From: Methanoculleus sediminis
Lineage (GTDB): Archaea; Halobacteriota; Methanomicrobia; Methanomicrobiales; Methanoculleaceae
Direction of reading: 5' to 3'
Length of the DNA stretch: 64,000 bases
Assembly (NCBI RefSeq): GCF_001017125.1
Contig: NZ_JXOJ01000002.1
Location: forward strand, 745,017-809,016
The translations under genes were made by a program, and so were the position numbers. Shown here in pieces: positions 16,095-24,012 of the stretch (position 1 is the stretch's first letter; every line of letters starts with the position of its first letter). The notes below the pieces were generated by a model, which was not told the origin of the DNA, made no database searches, and was given only the letters and a program-made list of their open reading frames with translations.

Positions 16095-17387
16095 ATGAAG
16101 GTCCTCGTCATCGACCCGGCATGCGCGGGGATAGCGGGGGATATGCTCCTTGCGTCCCTCGTCGACCTCATCGGTGAGCCCCGCGCACTCGATCCGCTTG
16201 CGGACGCGATCCTGGCTCTCGATCTCTGCCGGGAGTTCACCTACGAGGCAAAGACCGTGGATGCGGGCGGGATCACAGCGACCCGCCTCGCGATCGAGAT
16301 CGCGGAACGAGGCGCGACTGACGCGGGCGATCTCCTGGAAGCAGCTGCCGCGGCCGCTGGTGCTGCAGGCCTGTCGCCGGGCGCACGCTCCCGGGCGCTT
16401 GCGGTCATCGGCGACCTCGCCGCCGCCGGGGCGCACCTCCACCGGGCGGGATTCTCGCGGCATGCGATCGCTTCGGTGGACACTATCTTCGACGTTGTCG
16501 GGACGATGCTGCTCCTCGACCGGGCGGGGTTCTTCGAGGGAACGATCGTCGCGACACCGCCGGCGCTCGGCAGCGGAACCATCCCGATAGGGTACGGCGA
16601 GATCCCGGGACCCGCGCCGGCGACGCTCGAGATCCTCGCCCGGCACCGGTTCCCGTTCGCCTCCGCGCCCGTCGACGTCGAGCTGACCACGCCGACGGGA
16701 GCGGCCCTGCTCGCCAACCTTGCAGAACGCGCGGTAACTCCCTACCCGGCCATGGCTCCCGTCCGGGTCGGCTACGGCACCGGCACCCGGGAGGTTCCGG
16801 GACGGCCCGACCTGCTCCGGGTGGTGGAGGGGGAACGCCTCCCCTCGGGCGAGGACCGGTTCGTCATCCTCGAGACGAACCTCGACGACATCCCCGGCGA
16901 GGTGATCGGCTACACGGTCGAGCGCCTCTTCGCCGAGGGGGCGGTAGACGTCTTCGTCACCCCGGCGTTCGGGAAGAAGAACCGGCCGGTCAACGTCGTA
17001 TCGGTGATGGCCGCTACAGGAGAGGAAGACCACCTGATCCGGGTTCTCATGGAAGAGACCGGGACGCTCGGGGTGCGGGTGTATGAGTTTCGGAAGGTGG
17101 TGGCCGTCCGGGAGAAGGAGACGGTGCCGGTCAGCCTCGGCGGCAGGGTGTACCCCGTCCGGGTGAAGACCTCGACCATGGACGGCCGTCTTATCGCAGA
17201 AAAACCCGAATACGAAGACCTCTCCGCGATTGCACGGGAACAGGGCATCCCCCTTCGGTTCGTGGACGAGGAGGTCAGGCTACGCATATCGGAATGGAAA
17301 AGAGCGCGCACCGATGCTCAAGGGGGTGCAGGGGGTGGATGCCCACCCGACCGCCCAAACGCGGCAAATACCGCACGCGACGAGTGA
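16095..17387 (+). CDS. larC: Nickel pincer cofactor biosynthesis protein LarC
   Basis: A 430-residue LarC (DUF111) protein, the cyclometallase that inserts nickel into the pincer nucleotide cofactor of LarA-type racemases. Family marks are the amino-terminal IDPACAGIAGDMLLASLVDL, HLHRAGFSRHAIASVDTIFD in the middle, the ILETNLDDIPGEVIGY motif near residue 258 and FGKKNRPVNVVSVM after it. Unlike the lactobacillar version it is a single uninterrupted frame. The last 25 residues are a low-complexity Gly/Pro tail beyond the family. It follows the 614-residue unknown gene by 18 bp. No larA, larB or larE is visible in the window. Confidence 0.92.
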   Translation: MKVLVIDPACAGIAGDMLLASLVDLIGEPRALDPLADAILALDLCREFTYEAKTVDAGGITATRLAIEIAERGATDAGDLLEAAAAAAGAAGLSPGARSRALAVIGDLAAAGAHLHRAGFSRHAIASVDTIFDVVGTMLLLDRAGFFEGTIVATPPALGSGTIPIGYGEIPGPAPATLEILARHRFPFASAPVDVELTTPTGAALLANLAERAVTPYPAMAPVRVGYGTGTREVPGRPDLLRVVEGERLPSGEDRFVILETNLDDIPGEVIGYTVERLFAEGAVDVFVTPAFGKKNRPVNVVSVMAATGEEDHLIRVLMEETGTLGVRVYEFRKVVAVREKETVPVSLGGRVYPVRVKTSTMDGRLIAEKPEYEDLSAIAREQGIPLRFVDEEVRLRISEWKRARTDAQGGAGGGCPPDRPNAANTARDE

Positions 17388-17655
17388 GTGCGAGCACTTC
17401 CCACCGGGACGTGCCCCACTCGCGTCTACAGTTCTCTCATGTCACCGGGGTAATAGTTCCCCAAGATATTAGATGATGCATGCGATATTTATACAATTCT
17501 ATTTCATATCGCCGATCAAACACTGTTTTCGACCCAATTTGCCGAACAACTTTCAAAAGGCCGGGTATTCCCCCGTACGATTATTGCGTCCCGGCTCCTG
17601 AATTGAAAAAAACGATAAATTGGCGCCGTAAAGAGAAGACAGTCGTTTCTTGCCG

Positions 17656-17856
17656 TCAGACAGATGGCTTCCCCCCGAAACGGCGCGCCATGGCCCTCGC
17701 GTCTTCGAGCATGGCGTGATCGGTGTTGAAGGAGATATACACCCGTTCCGGGCCGATGCCGGTGATTCGATCCCGGATGGCGGTGAGTTCACCCTTCGTA
17801 TAGTCGTGCCGGTACCAGGCATCCCGCCCGTGCAGCCGAAGGTGCTCCGCGGACCG
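17656..17856 (-). pseudogene. Remnant of a DUF72 (YecE-like) gene, carboxy-terminal part only
   Basis: A minus-strand reading of 66 codons ends in TGA at 17656-17658 and begins right after an in-frame stop at 17857-17859. It contains HLRLHGRDAWYRHDYTKGEL and VYISFNTDHAMLEDARAMAR. These are the conserved carboxy-terminal blocks of DUF72 proteins (the RxHG and FNNDH-like motifs). The amino-terminal two thirds expected for a protein of about 240 residues are absent, and no start codon precedes the fragment. I read it as a decayed gene. It is too short and lacks a start, so a standard gene call would miss it. Confidence 0.75.
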
Positions 17857-17908
17857 TCAAGAACTCCAGAAAACCCTCTTTTCCAAAGCAATCCCGCAAA
17901 AATCCAGC

Positions 17909-17918
17909 ATATTTAATA
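17909..17918 (+). promoter_or_regulatory. TATA box of the Cache lipoprotein gene
   Basis: The sequence ATATTTAATA lies 23-32 bp before the ATG at 17941, placing the predicted transcription start close to the start codon and implying a very short leader. Confidence 0.5.
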
Positions 17919-17940
17919 ATACCCCGGAATAACTTCGATT

Positions 17941-19596
17941 ATGCGAATAACTACATTTATTGCCGCCCTTCTCGTCGCCGTCGCGGTGCTCGGGGCAGGC
18001 TGCACGGAAGAGAACCAGCCCTCTTTAGGTGAGGGCGGGGAGGGGGTTCTTCAGGAGGCCGTCGCCGGGATAAACGACGAACTGGAGGGCGTCAGAGCCT
18101 CGGCCCGCGAGAGTGCCCGGGTACTCGGCGAGGACGGGCTCACGAGCGCCGCCGGGAAAGAGGCGGTGCGGCAGGCGATGCTGAACCACCCCTATACGGA
18201 ATCGACCCTGGTGGTGATGAAAGACGGCATCGTGGTCATGGCCGTACCCGAGAACTACGCCGGCGCGGTAGAGAGCGATATCTCGTCCCACCCGGAGACC
18301 GGGCGGGCGGTCCGGGAGCAGGTGCCGCTCGTGAGCGAGGTCTTCCCTCTTGAAGAGGGATACGCCGGAATTGCCCAGAGTTATCCGGTCTTCGGGAAGG
18401 GTGGGGAGTACCTCGGGTTCGTGAGTCTCGCGTACCGCCCCGACGCCCTCATCGGCCGGGCGGTCGCGCCCCTGACAAACGGCACCCCGTACGATATCTG
18501 GGTGGCGCAGACCGACGGTCGCGTGATCTACGATACGACGCCCGAAGAGATCGGAAAGAACCTCTTCTCCGACCCCGCATACCAGTCCCCGGCACTCCAG
18601 AAGGCGTTCTCCCGTATCGTTGCCGAGCCCTCCGGGTCGCTCGAGTACTCGTTCTGGAACCGGAACTGGGAGCGGAACGTGACGAAAGAAGCAGTATGGG
18701 ACACCGCCGGCATCGACAGTGCGGAGTGGCGCGTCGTCGTCACGCGGGGCCTGGATGCGGGAGAAGTGCCGGCCGCAGCCGGCGAGAGGCCGCCTGCGGC
18801 GGATGCCGCAGACGAGATGAAGGCTTTTGTTGCCGAGGCGGCCCTCTATGCACGTGAGCACGGGCGCACCGACGCCATTTCCGCGTTCAACGACCCGGAC
18901 GGCGAGTTCGTCAGAGAGGAGCTCTACATCTTCGCCTACGATACGAACGGCACCGTCCTTGCACTTCCCTTCCAGCAGGGGTTCGTCGGCACGAACCGCA
19001 GCGAGGTGCACGACTCGAGCGGTGTGGCCTATATCTCCGGCATGAGCAGGATTGCGGCGGAAGGTGGCGGCAGCATCTACTACATCTACCCGAACCCGGC
19101 GAGGGGGTATGCCGAAGAGCTCAAACTCGGCTACGTCCTCCCCGTGGACGAGACCTGGTTCGTCGGCTCGGGGATCTACATCCCCGGGGTCGGAACCGAA
19201 TTCGACACAGAGGTCAGGGAGACGCTCGTGGAGCGGGTGAAGGCTGCGCGGGACTTTGCGCAGGAGCATGGAAGAGAGGCGGCGTGTACCGCATTTAACA
19301 ATCTCTCCGATGACTTTGCCGACGGCGGGGCGTATATCTTTGCCTATAGAACGGACGGGACGACGCTCGCCCTCCCTTACCAGCCGGAGTACATCGGGAA
19401 AAACCGCTTCGACCTCGTAGACCGCTACGGCGTCAGGGTGATCCTCCTCGAGAGCGCCGCTGCAGAGAGCGGGGGCGGGTTCGTATACATCACCTACTAT
19501 AACCCGGACACCGGGCTTGACGAACTCAAACTCTGCTATGTCGCTCCGGTCGACGAAGGGTGGTTCGTAGGATCCGGCGTATACGCCGATGCGTAA
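17941..19596 (+). CDS. Lipoprotein with three Cache sensor domains
   Basis: A 551-residue exported lipoprotein. The signal peptide ends at the lipobox LGAGC (C21). Residues 40-275 look like a double-Cache ligand-binding domain (NHPYTESTLVVMKDG, FVSLAYRPDALIG). They are followed by two similar single-Cache units at about 285-410 and 420-551, each with FNDPDG or FNNLSD, then IFAYDTNGT or IFAYRTDGT and ELKLGYV or ELKLCYV ending VGSGIY or VGSGVY. There is no kinase or methyl-accepting domain, so it may bind small molecules at the cell surface and pass them to another protein. A T-run at 19609-19616 ends the unit. Confidence 0.85.
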   Translation: MRITTFIAALLVAVAVLGAGCTEENQPSLGEGGEGVLQEAVAGINDELEGVRASARESARVLGEDGLTSAAGKEAVRQAMLNHPYTESTLVVMKDGIVVMAVPENYAGAVESDISSHPETGRAVREQVPLVSEVFPLEEGYAGIAQSYPVFGKGGEYLGFVSLAYRPDALIGRAVAPLTNGTPYDIWVAQTDGRVIYDTTPEEIGKNLFSDPAYQSPALQKAFSRIVAEPSGSLEYSFWNRNWERNVTKEAVWDTAGIDSAEWRVVVTRGLDAGEVPAAAGERPPAADAADEMKAFVAEAALYAREHGRTDAISAFNDPDGEFVREELYIFAYDTNGTVLALPFQQGFVGTNRSEVHDSSGVAYISGMSRIAAEGGGSIYYIYPNPARGYAEELKLGYVLPVDETWFVGSGIYIPGVGTEFDTEVRETLVERVKAARDFAQEHGREAACTAFNNLSDDFADGGAYIFAYRTDGTTLALPYQPEYIGKNRFDLVDRYGVRVILLESAAAESGGGFVYITYYNPDTGLDELKLCYVAPVDEGWFVGSGVYADA

Positions 19597-19608
19597 CCAG
19601 TGCCTTCC

Positions 19609-19616
19609 TTTTTTTT
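19609..19616 (+). terminator. T-run terminator after the Cache lipoprotein gene
   Basis: Eight T, 12 bp past the stop codon, between two convergent genes. Typical archaeal terminator. Confidence 0.55.
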
Positions 19617-19623
19617 AAACCGT

Positions 19624-20361
19624 CTAATAAAAACCGGGCACCAGAACGTAGAGCCCCCAGCCCATGTGTTCGCGGCCGTAGCCGAAGTACTCGTCCTGGA
19701 TGCGGTGGAGGTAGTCGATCATGAAGTCTCGCTCGGGATGATCGGGATGGCTGCCAAGCCAGGAGATGGCCGACTGCCAGATCCCCGACTCGTAACGATC
19801 CCAGTCGTCCGGGCTCGACCGGATGACTGCGGCGACGTCGAGCCCGGCATCCCGCACGGCACCGAGGATCTCGTACTCGGTCGAGATATCGGGCCACTCC
19901 CGGGCGAATTCCGGTGGGACGCGGTCGGATTGCCAGTAGCGGTCGCCGATGACGACGGCGCCCTCGCCGTGGACCAGATCGAGCAGCGCGTCGAGCGTCG
20001 CTGAAAACCCGCCCCGGATATGCGACGCACCGATCGAGGCGGCGCAGTCGAACGGCTCGTCGGGGACGTAACTGCGGGCGTCCATGCACCGGACGGCGAT
20101 CCGTTCACCGAGCCCCGCCGCCCGGAACGTCTCCTCCGCCCGCCGGCAGGCATCCTCGCGAGTCTCGATCCCGAGGCCGGATATCCCGTACTCGCGCCCC
20201 CAGAGAGCGAGTATCGTCCCGTTTCCGCACCCGACCTCCACGGCGCGGGAGCCCTCCCGGAGCCCCGCCGCCCGCCCGGCGGCGAGGACCTTCTCCGGCG
20301 TGGTTGGGTTCATGATCGCGAGCGTTCCCTGCGTTATGCTGACGAGTTCATTGTTCTCCAT
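19624..20361 (-). CDS. Class I SAM-dependent methyltransferase
   Basis: A 245-residue methyltransferase with the Rossmann motif I VEVGCGNG (41-48), an acidic strand end GIETRED after it and a motif IV-like FDCAASIGASHI near 105-117. The amino-terminal NPTTPEKVLAAGRAAGL resembles small-molecule methyltransferases of the UbiE/CMAS kind. GGAGGA lies 9 bp before the ATG ending at 20361, which supports this start over upstream ones. It reads convergently with the Cache lipoprotein gene and divergently from the HTH-PAS gene. The substrate cannot be inferred from the sequence. Confidence 0.8.
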   Translation of the reverse strand: MENNELVSITQGTLAIMNPTTPEKVLAAGRAAGLREGSRAVEVGCGNGTILALWGREYGISGLGIETREDACRRAEETFRAAGLGERIAVRCMDARSYVPDEPFDCAASIGASHIRGGFSATLDALLDLVHGEGAVVIGDRYWQSDRVPPEFAREWPDISTEYEILGAVRDAGLDVAAVIRSSPDDWDRYESGIWQSAISWLGSHPDHPERDFMIDYLHRIQDEYFGYGREHMGWGLYVLVPGFY

Positions 20362-20520
20362 GATCGGCGGTCCTCCGGGCGCCCGGCCCGTCGTACAGGA
20401 TACGCCTTCCCCGTTTAAATCCCTGCACTCCGATCGGCCCTGCCCGGGCCATAGCGCCGGTGCACACCTGACGGAGACGCCCAAACGTCAGCGGAAAGTC
20501 CCGCCACCAGGAGCATAAAC

Positions 20521-20530
20521 ATTATATATC
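20521..20530 (+). promoter_or_regulatory. TATA box of the second HTH-PAS gene
   Basis: ATTATATATC, 28-37 bp before the ATG at 20558, with a purine-rich stretch upstream. It predicts a leader of about ten bases. Confidence 0.55.
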
Positions 20531-20557
20531 GTATAGAACACCACGCACCGATACGGT

Positions 20558-22438
20558 ATGCAGCCGGAGCAGGATATCCCGGGGAAAACCCTACAAACTC
20601 TCAAATTCCGGCCGAAGGGTATGACGATCACCGAGATCGCGAGAGCCCTCGGGGCGAACCGGAACTCGGTCTCGAAGCACCTTGAGGTGATGCAGGCGGC
20701 GGGCCAGGTCGAGGCGCGGCTCGTCGGCAACGCCAAGGTCTATTCCGTCGCGCAACGCATACCCCTCTCGGCGTTCCTCTGCTTCACGAAGAACCTGATC
20801 CTGGTTCTCGATACCGATCTCGCGATCGTTCAGGCCAACGATCGGTGTCTTGCACAGTTCGGGCGCCCAAAAGAGGAGCTCGCGGGCCAAAACATCCGCG
20901 ATGCCGATCTCCCCGTCGTCTCCTCTCCCGAGGCCCTTGCCGTCGTCGAAGGGCTTGAGCGGGAGCAGGTGATCGCCGACATCGCTCACCGGCGGGATGA
21001 CGGGAGCGAGTCCTTCTACCAGATGCAGGCGATCCCGACGACGTTCGAGGGCGGGGAGAAGGGGTGCACCATAGTCCTCGAGGATATCACCGAGCGGAAG
21101 CGGTATACCCGAAACATGGCGCTTCTTGCCCGGACGGCGATGGAACTCGTCGATCTGCCGCCGGTCGACATCTACCAGTACATCCTCGACCGGCTTACGG
21201 AACTCGTGCCCGGAGCATATGCTTATCTTTTCTCCTACAACGAACCCCACCAGCAGTTCGTCATGCGGGCAGTCGCCGGCGAGGGGGCCCGGGAGATGCT
21301 CGCGGAGATCCTTGGGCGGGACCCCATCGGCCTGATCATCCCGATCGCCCGGATCTTCGACACCCCGTATCACGAAACCCCCCTCTCGATACGCGGTTTG
21401 CGGGAGTACGTCTTCCGCCCTATACCGTCCTCGTGGTCGTTCTACGACCTCTGCTTCGGGGCAGTCCCGGAGGAGGTCTGCGAGGAGATCCTCACCCGGT
21501 TCGATGTCGCAAAGATGTACGTCATAGGGCTGGTCTGGCGCGAGCAACTTTTCGGGATCGCGGGTATCTTTCTCCGACCGGGAAGGGAACTCGAGAACCG
21601 GGAGACTATCGAGTCATTCACCCGGCAGGCATCCATCGCCCTCGCCCGGCGGCAGACCGCCGAACGGCTCCAGCGGAGCGAGGCGCGGTTTCGGAACATG
21701 GTCGATTCGTCTCCCTTCGGGGTCGCGCTCATCGACTGCGAGAGGCGGTTTGTCTACGTCAACCGGAGGTTCGTGGAGATCTTCGGCTACGGTCCGGACG
21801 AAGCACCCACAGTCGCAGAGTGGACCCGGTTGATCTTTCCGGATGAAGAGGCCCGGCGGGAGGCCCTCGGTGCCTGGCGATCGGATCTCGAGCGTTCGGT
21901 TCCGGGCCAGGTCAGGCCCCGGACGTTTACTGTCCGGTGCCGGGACGGCTCGAAGAAGACGGTTCTTTCCCGCTTCGTAACACTCTGCGACGGGACAGAA
22001 TACTCGACCTGCGAGGATATCACCGAAGAGACGCGGGCCTACCGTCTCCTCGTCGCGGACATCGCCGACCTGCGGCGGCGGGAGCAGGAACTCCTCATCA
22101 AGGACCAGGCGATAGCCTCCACCAGGCGGGCGGTCGCCTTCCTCGACCCGGACGGGGTGGTGACCTACGCGAACGCCGCTTTTCTGGCCCTCTGGGGTTA
22201 CCCGGACCCAAAAGATGTCCAGGAATCACATTTTTCCCGGTTCTGGGAGCGCCCGGATGATATCAAGGACGTCATCAACACAGTCATCGGAGGCGGATTC
22301 TGGCACGGCGAGCTTGCCGGCCTTCGGAGCGGCGGCGAGAAGTTCCGGGCGGACCTCCTCGGGACGCCGATCGTGGCCGAAGGCGGCAGGGTGATCGGGA
22401 TGATGGCGGCTGCGACGTTCCGGCCGAACGGAGATTGA
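20558..22438 (+). CDS. HTH-PAS-GAF one-component regulator
   Basis: A 626-residue cytoplasmic regulator. A winged helix at about 15-65 (MTITEIARALGANRNSVSKH) is followed by a PAS domain at about 75-190, a GAF-like region at about 195-370, and two more PAS domains at about 378-500 and 510-620. No kinase domain is present. The amino-terminal layout is the same as in the gene at 8468, and the linker after the helix (KVYSVAQRIPLSAFL here, KVFYLSQRVPIAAML there) is conserved, so the two are paralogues. The last codons (ATFRPNGD) lie inside a DNA repeat that continues downstream, so the carboxy end may have been reshaped by the repeat. Confidence 0.85.
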   Translation: MQPEQDIPGKTLQTLKFRPKGMTITEIARALGANRNSVSKHLEVMQAAGQVEARLVGNAKVYSVAQRIPLSAFLCFTKNLILVLDTDLAIVQANDRCLAQFGRPKEELAGQNIRDADLPVVSSPEALAVVEGLEREQVIADIAHRRDDGSESFYQMQAIPTTFEGGEKGCTIVLEDITERKRYTRNMALLARTAMELVDLPPVDIYQYILDRLTELVPGAYAYLFSYNEPHQQFVMRAVAGEGAREMLAEILGRDPIGLIIPIARIFDTPYHETPLSIRGLREYVFRPIPSSWSFYDLCFGAVPEEVCEEILTRFDVAKMYVIGLVWREQLFGIAGIFLRPGRELENRETIESFTRQASIALARRQTAERLQRSEARFRNMVDSSPFGVALIDCERRFVYVNRRFVEIFGYGPDEAPTVAEWTRLIFPDEEARREALGAWRSDLERSVPGQVRPRTFTVRCRDGSKKTVLSRFVTLCDGTEYSTCEDITEETRAYRLLVADIADLRRREQELLIKDQAIASTRRAVAFLDPDGVVTYANAAFLALWGYPDPKDVQESHFSRFWERPDDIKDVINTVIGGGFWHGELAGLRSGGEKFRADLLGTPIVAEGGRVIGMMAAATFRPNGD

Positions 22439-22482
22439 GAAGACGCGAAGCGTTTCCGAACGGCGACGTTCCGGGGAACAAC

Positions 22483-22533
22483 TGTCCGTAGGATGCGATG
22501 GCCCGTAGGATGCGATGGCCCGCAGGGTGCGAC
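22483..22533. repeat. Three tandem copies of a 17-bp unit
   Basis: Units at 22483-22499, 22500-22516 and 22517-22533. The middle unit reads GGCCCGTAGGATGCGAT; the first differs at two positions and the third at three. The array sits inside the larger repeat cluster. Confidence 0.75.
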
Positions 22534-22558
22534 GTTCCAACGGAACGGAGCATGAGAA
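22527..22558 (+). repeat. Dispersed 32-bp repeat, copy A
   Basis: Begins GTGCGACGTTCC and ends GGAGCATGAGAA, identical over 32 bp to the reverse complement of 30825-30856. It contains the inner palindrome GTTCC-AAC-GGAAC. Confidence 0.8.
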
Positions 22559-22750
22559 ACCCGAAGGGTTTCGGACAGGAGTTTGAGAAGACCGGGGGTC
22601 TTCGAGGAACGGAGATTGAGCACCGCCACCCCCGAGGGTATAAGAACCTATGCCCGGCAGTACCGATCTGCGGTACCGCACGGCGATTCTGGTTCGTAAA
22701 AACTTATCGGCATCCCGGGACACCCCCAATTTGCACCAGGAGGTGAAGAG

Positions 22751-23251
22751 ATGCAGACGACCATCGAGAGGAGAGGGGTGCGGGAGGAAGACAACGCGGA
22801 GGTCCGGGAGCTGATGTACGCCATGCTCAACGGCGACACCTACACCAGCCTGCAGGCCGTCAATGCCCTCGGGGCACTCGGGGCACCGGCGGTCGGCCCG
22901 CTGGTACGGACGCTGCTTGCCGTCGACAACGACGCACGCTGGACCGTGGCGATGGCGCTCGCCCGCACCGGCGCCGAAGCGGTGGAGCCGCTCGTCGGGG
23001 TCATACTCGTTGCGGACGACGATATCAAGAATCCGGCGATCTGGGCGCTTGCCGAGATCGGCGACCAGCGGGCGGTCGACCCGCTGGTCGGCGCCCTCCG
23101 GACCAGCCGGTCCGAGTGCTGCCGCGCTCTGACCGCCGCGGCCCTGCTGAAACTCGGCGACCCCGCGGGGATTGCCGAGGTGGAGAAGGAGTTCGAACAG
23201 TCGGGCGAGGGATTCAGAGGCCTTGCTATGGAGGCCTTCGAGGGGACGTGA
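22751..23251 (+). CDS. HEAT-repeat (PBS lyase-like) protein
   Basis: A 166-residue soluble protein built of four HEAT-like repeats: AVNALGALGAPAVGPLVRTL, then WTVAMALARTGAEAVEPLVG, then AIWALAEIGDQRAVDPLVGA, then ALTAAALLKLGDPAGIAEVE. The start is supported by AGGAGGTGA 4-5 bp before the ATG. It stands alone between the repeat cluster and a lipoprotein gene and is closed by a nine-T run. HEAT proteins are protein-interaction scaffolds. It is related in type to the small HEAT protein at 3869 but longer. No partner is obvious. Confidence 0.85.
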   Translation: MQTTIERRGVREEDNAEVRELMYAMLNGDTYTSLQAVNALGALGAPAVGPLVRTLLAVDNDARWTVAMALARTGAEAVEPLVGVILVADDDIKNPAIWALAEIGDQRAVDPLVGALRTSRSECCRALTAAALLKLGDPAGIAEVEKEFEQSGEGFRGLAMEAFEGT

Positions 23252-23271
23252 GGCTCCCCTCCGGGCACCTC

Positions 23272-23280
23272 TTTTTTTTT
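23272..23280 (+). terminator. T-run terminator after the HEAT protein gene
   Basis: Nine T, about 20 bp past the stop codon, directly after a GC-rich stretch. Confidence 0.6.
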
Positions 23281-23343
23281 GGCCGCCCTCCAGAGCGGCG
23301 TTGATGGGTAACTTCTAATAGAGCCCGCAAACAAGAGATCAGT

Positions 23344-24012
23344 ATGCAAGGGCGCCATATCCTGGTCCTGATCCTCCTTGCGGCAGCCGTCATCGCCGGA
23401 GGCTGCATGACGCCCGAGGAGGATACCACAGACGCGCAACCGGCCTCCCGGACACCCGCGCCGACGGAGGTGCAGGCAGTGGGAGGGAGCCAGCCGGCCC
23501 CAACGCCGCCCGTGCCCCCCCGCGGGAAGGATCAGCCGCAAAGCGTGGGGTTCGTCGACCCCGCGACCTACCATCTCTCGGTGACCCCGACGCCCACCAC
23601 AACGATGGTGAAACCGCCGCAAGACATCCGCATATCCGAGAAGATGGTGGAGTATGCGGCGGTCTCCTGTGATGAAGGCCTTTACGGGCGCCGCGTTCTC
23701 ACCACCGAGGTCTACCACATCCCGTTCCCCTACTGGGCGATCACCGTGAGCGCAACGGCGGGGACTGAATACCCCTGGCTCGCGGTGGAGATCCGCGATC
23801 CCGACGACCCGAACCGGCTCGTCGAGGAGATCCGGTACTTCCGGGGCGATATACTCGAGGTCGAGAGCAACGCTACAAGAAACAACCCCGTAGAAAAGGA
23901 GAAGACGTTCCTGATCCGGGAAGGCTACGACGACTACTACTTCGTCACCCGCTCGGAGTCACTGGAATCCTTCAAGATCGTCATCTCCGTCCCGGAGAAG
24001 TACCTCGTCTAG
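23344..24012 (+). CDS. Putative lipoprotein of unknown function
   Basis: A 222-residue exported protein with a signal peptide and lipobox IAGGC (C21). A proline- and threonine-rich linker (about 25-95) follows, then a compact region (105-222) with VYHIPFPYWAITVSA and LIREGYDDYYFVTRSE. The compact region looks like a beta-sandwich, but I do not recognise the family. Its last 54 bases overlap the end of the convergent gene at 23959-24630. It is likely anchored on the outer face of the membrane. The neighbouring genes on the other strand also encode membrane-anchored proteins, but no shared pathway is evident. Confidence 0.75.
   Translation: MQGRHILVLILLAAAVIAGGCMTPEEDTTDAQPASRTPAPTEVQAVGGSQPAPTPPVPPRGKDQPQSVGFVDPATYHLSVTPTPTTTMVKPPQDIRISEKMVEYAAVSCDEGLYGRRVLTTEVYHIPFPYWAITVSATAGTEYPWLAVEIRDPDDPNRLVEEIRYFRGDILEVESNATRNNPVEKEKTFLIREGYDDYYFVTRSESLESFKIVISVPEKYLV

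Larger units (their letters stand above)
17388..17940. other. Intergenic region holding a DUF72 gene remnant
   Basis: A 553-bp stretch without an intact gene. The left part (17388-17655) shows only AT-rich patches and stops in all frames. The middle holds the DUF72 carboxy-terminal remnant described at 17656-17856. The right end holds the promoter of the Cache lipoprotein gene. Confidence 0.6.
22410..22640. repeat. Degenerate intergenic repeat cluster around CGACGTTCC and AACGGAG
   Basis: At least four related copies of GCGACGTTCC...AACGGAGATTGAG or AACGGAGCATGAG occur between 22410 and 22625, followed by GAAG-rich tails. The first copy overlaps the end of the HTH-PAS gene. One copy (22527-22558) is shared exactly, in inverted orientation, with 30825-30856. 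No gene is supported here. It looks like a family of dispersed palindromic intergenic elements. Confidence 0.65.

Noticed and set aside
14181-17033. A 950-codon open frame on the minus strand opposite the unknown protein and larC
   Set aside because: It has Arg/Asp/His-rich composition with no domain, and it mirrors two well-supported plus-strand genes. Long antisense frames are expected in GC-rich DNA.
17650-17916. An 88-codon plus-strand frame after larC
   Set aside because: The minus strand here encodes recognisable DUF72 motifs; the plus frame is its shadow.
22410-22640. CRISPR-like reading of the repeat cluster
   Set aside because: The 17-bp units are adjoining, without spacers, and the larger copies are irregular and palindromic.
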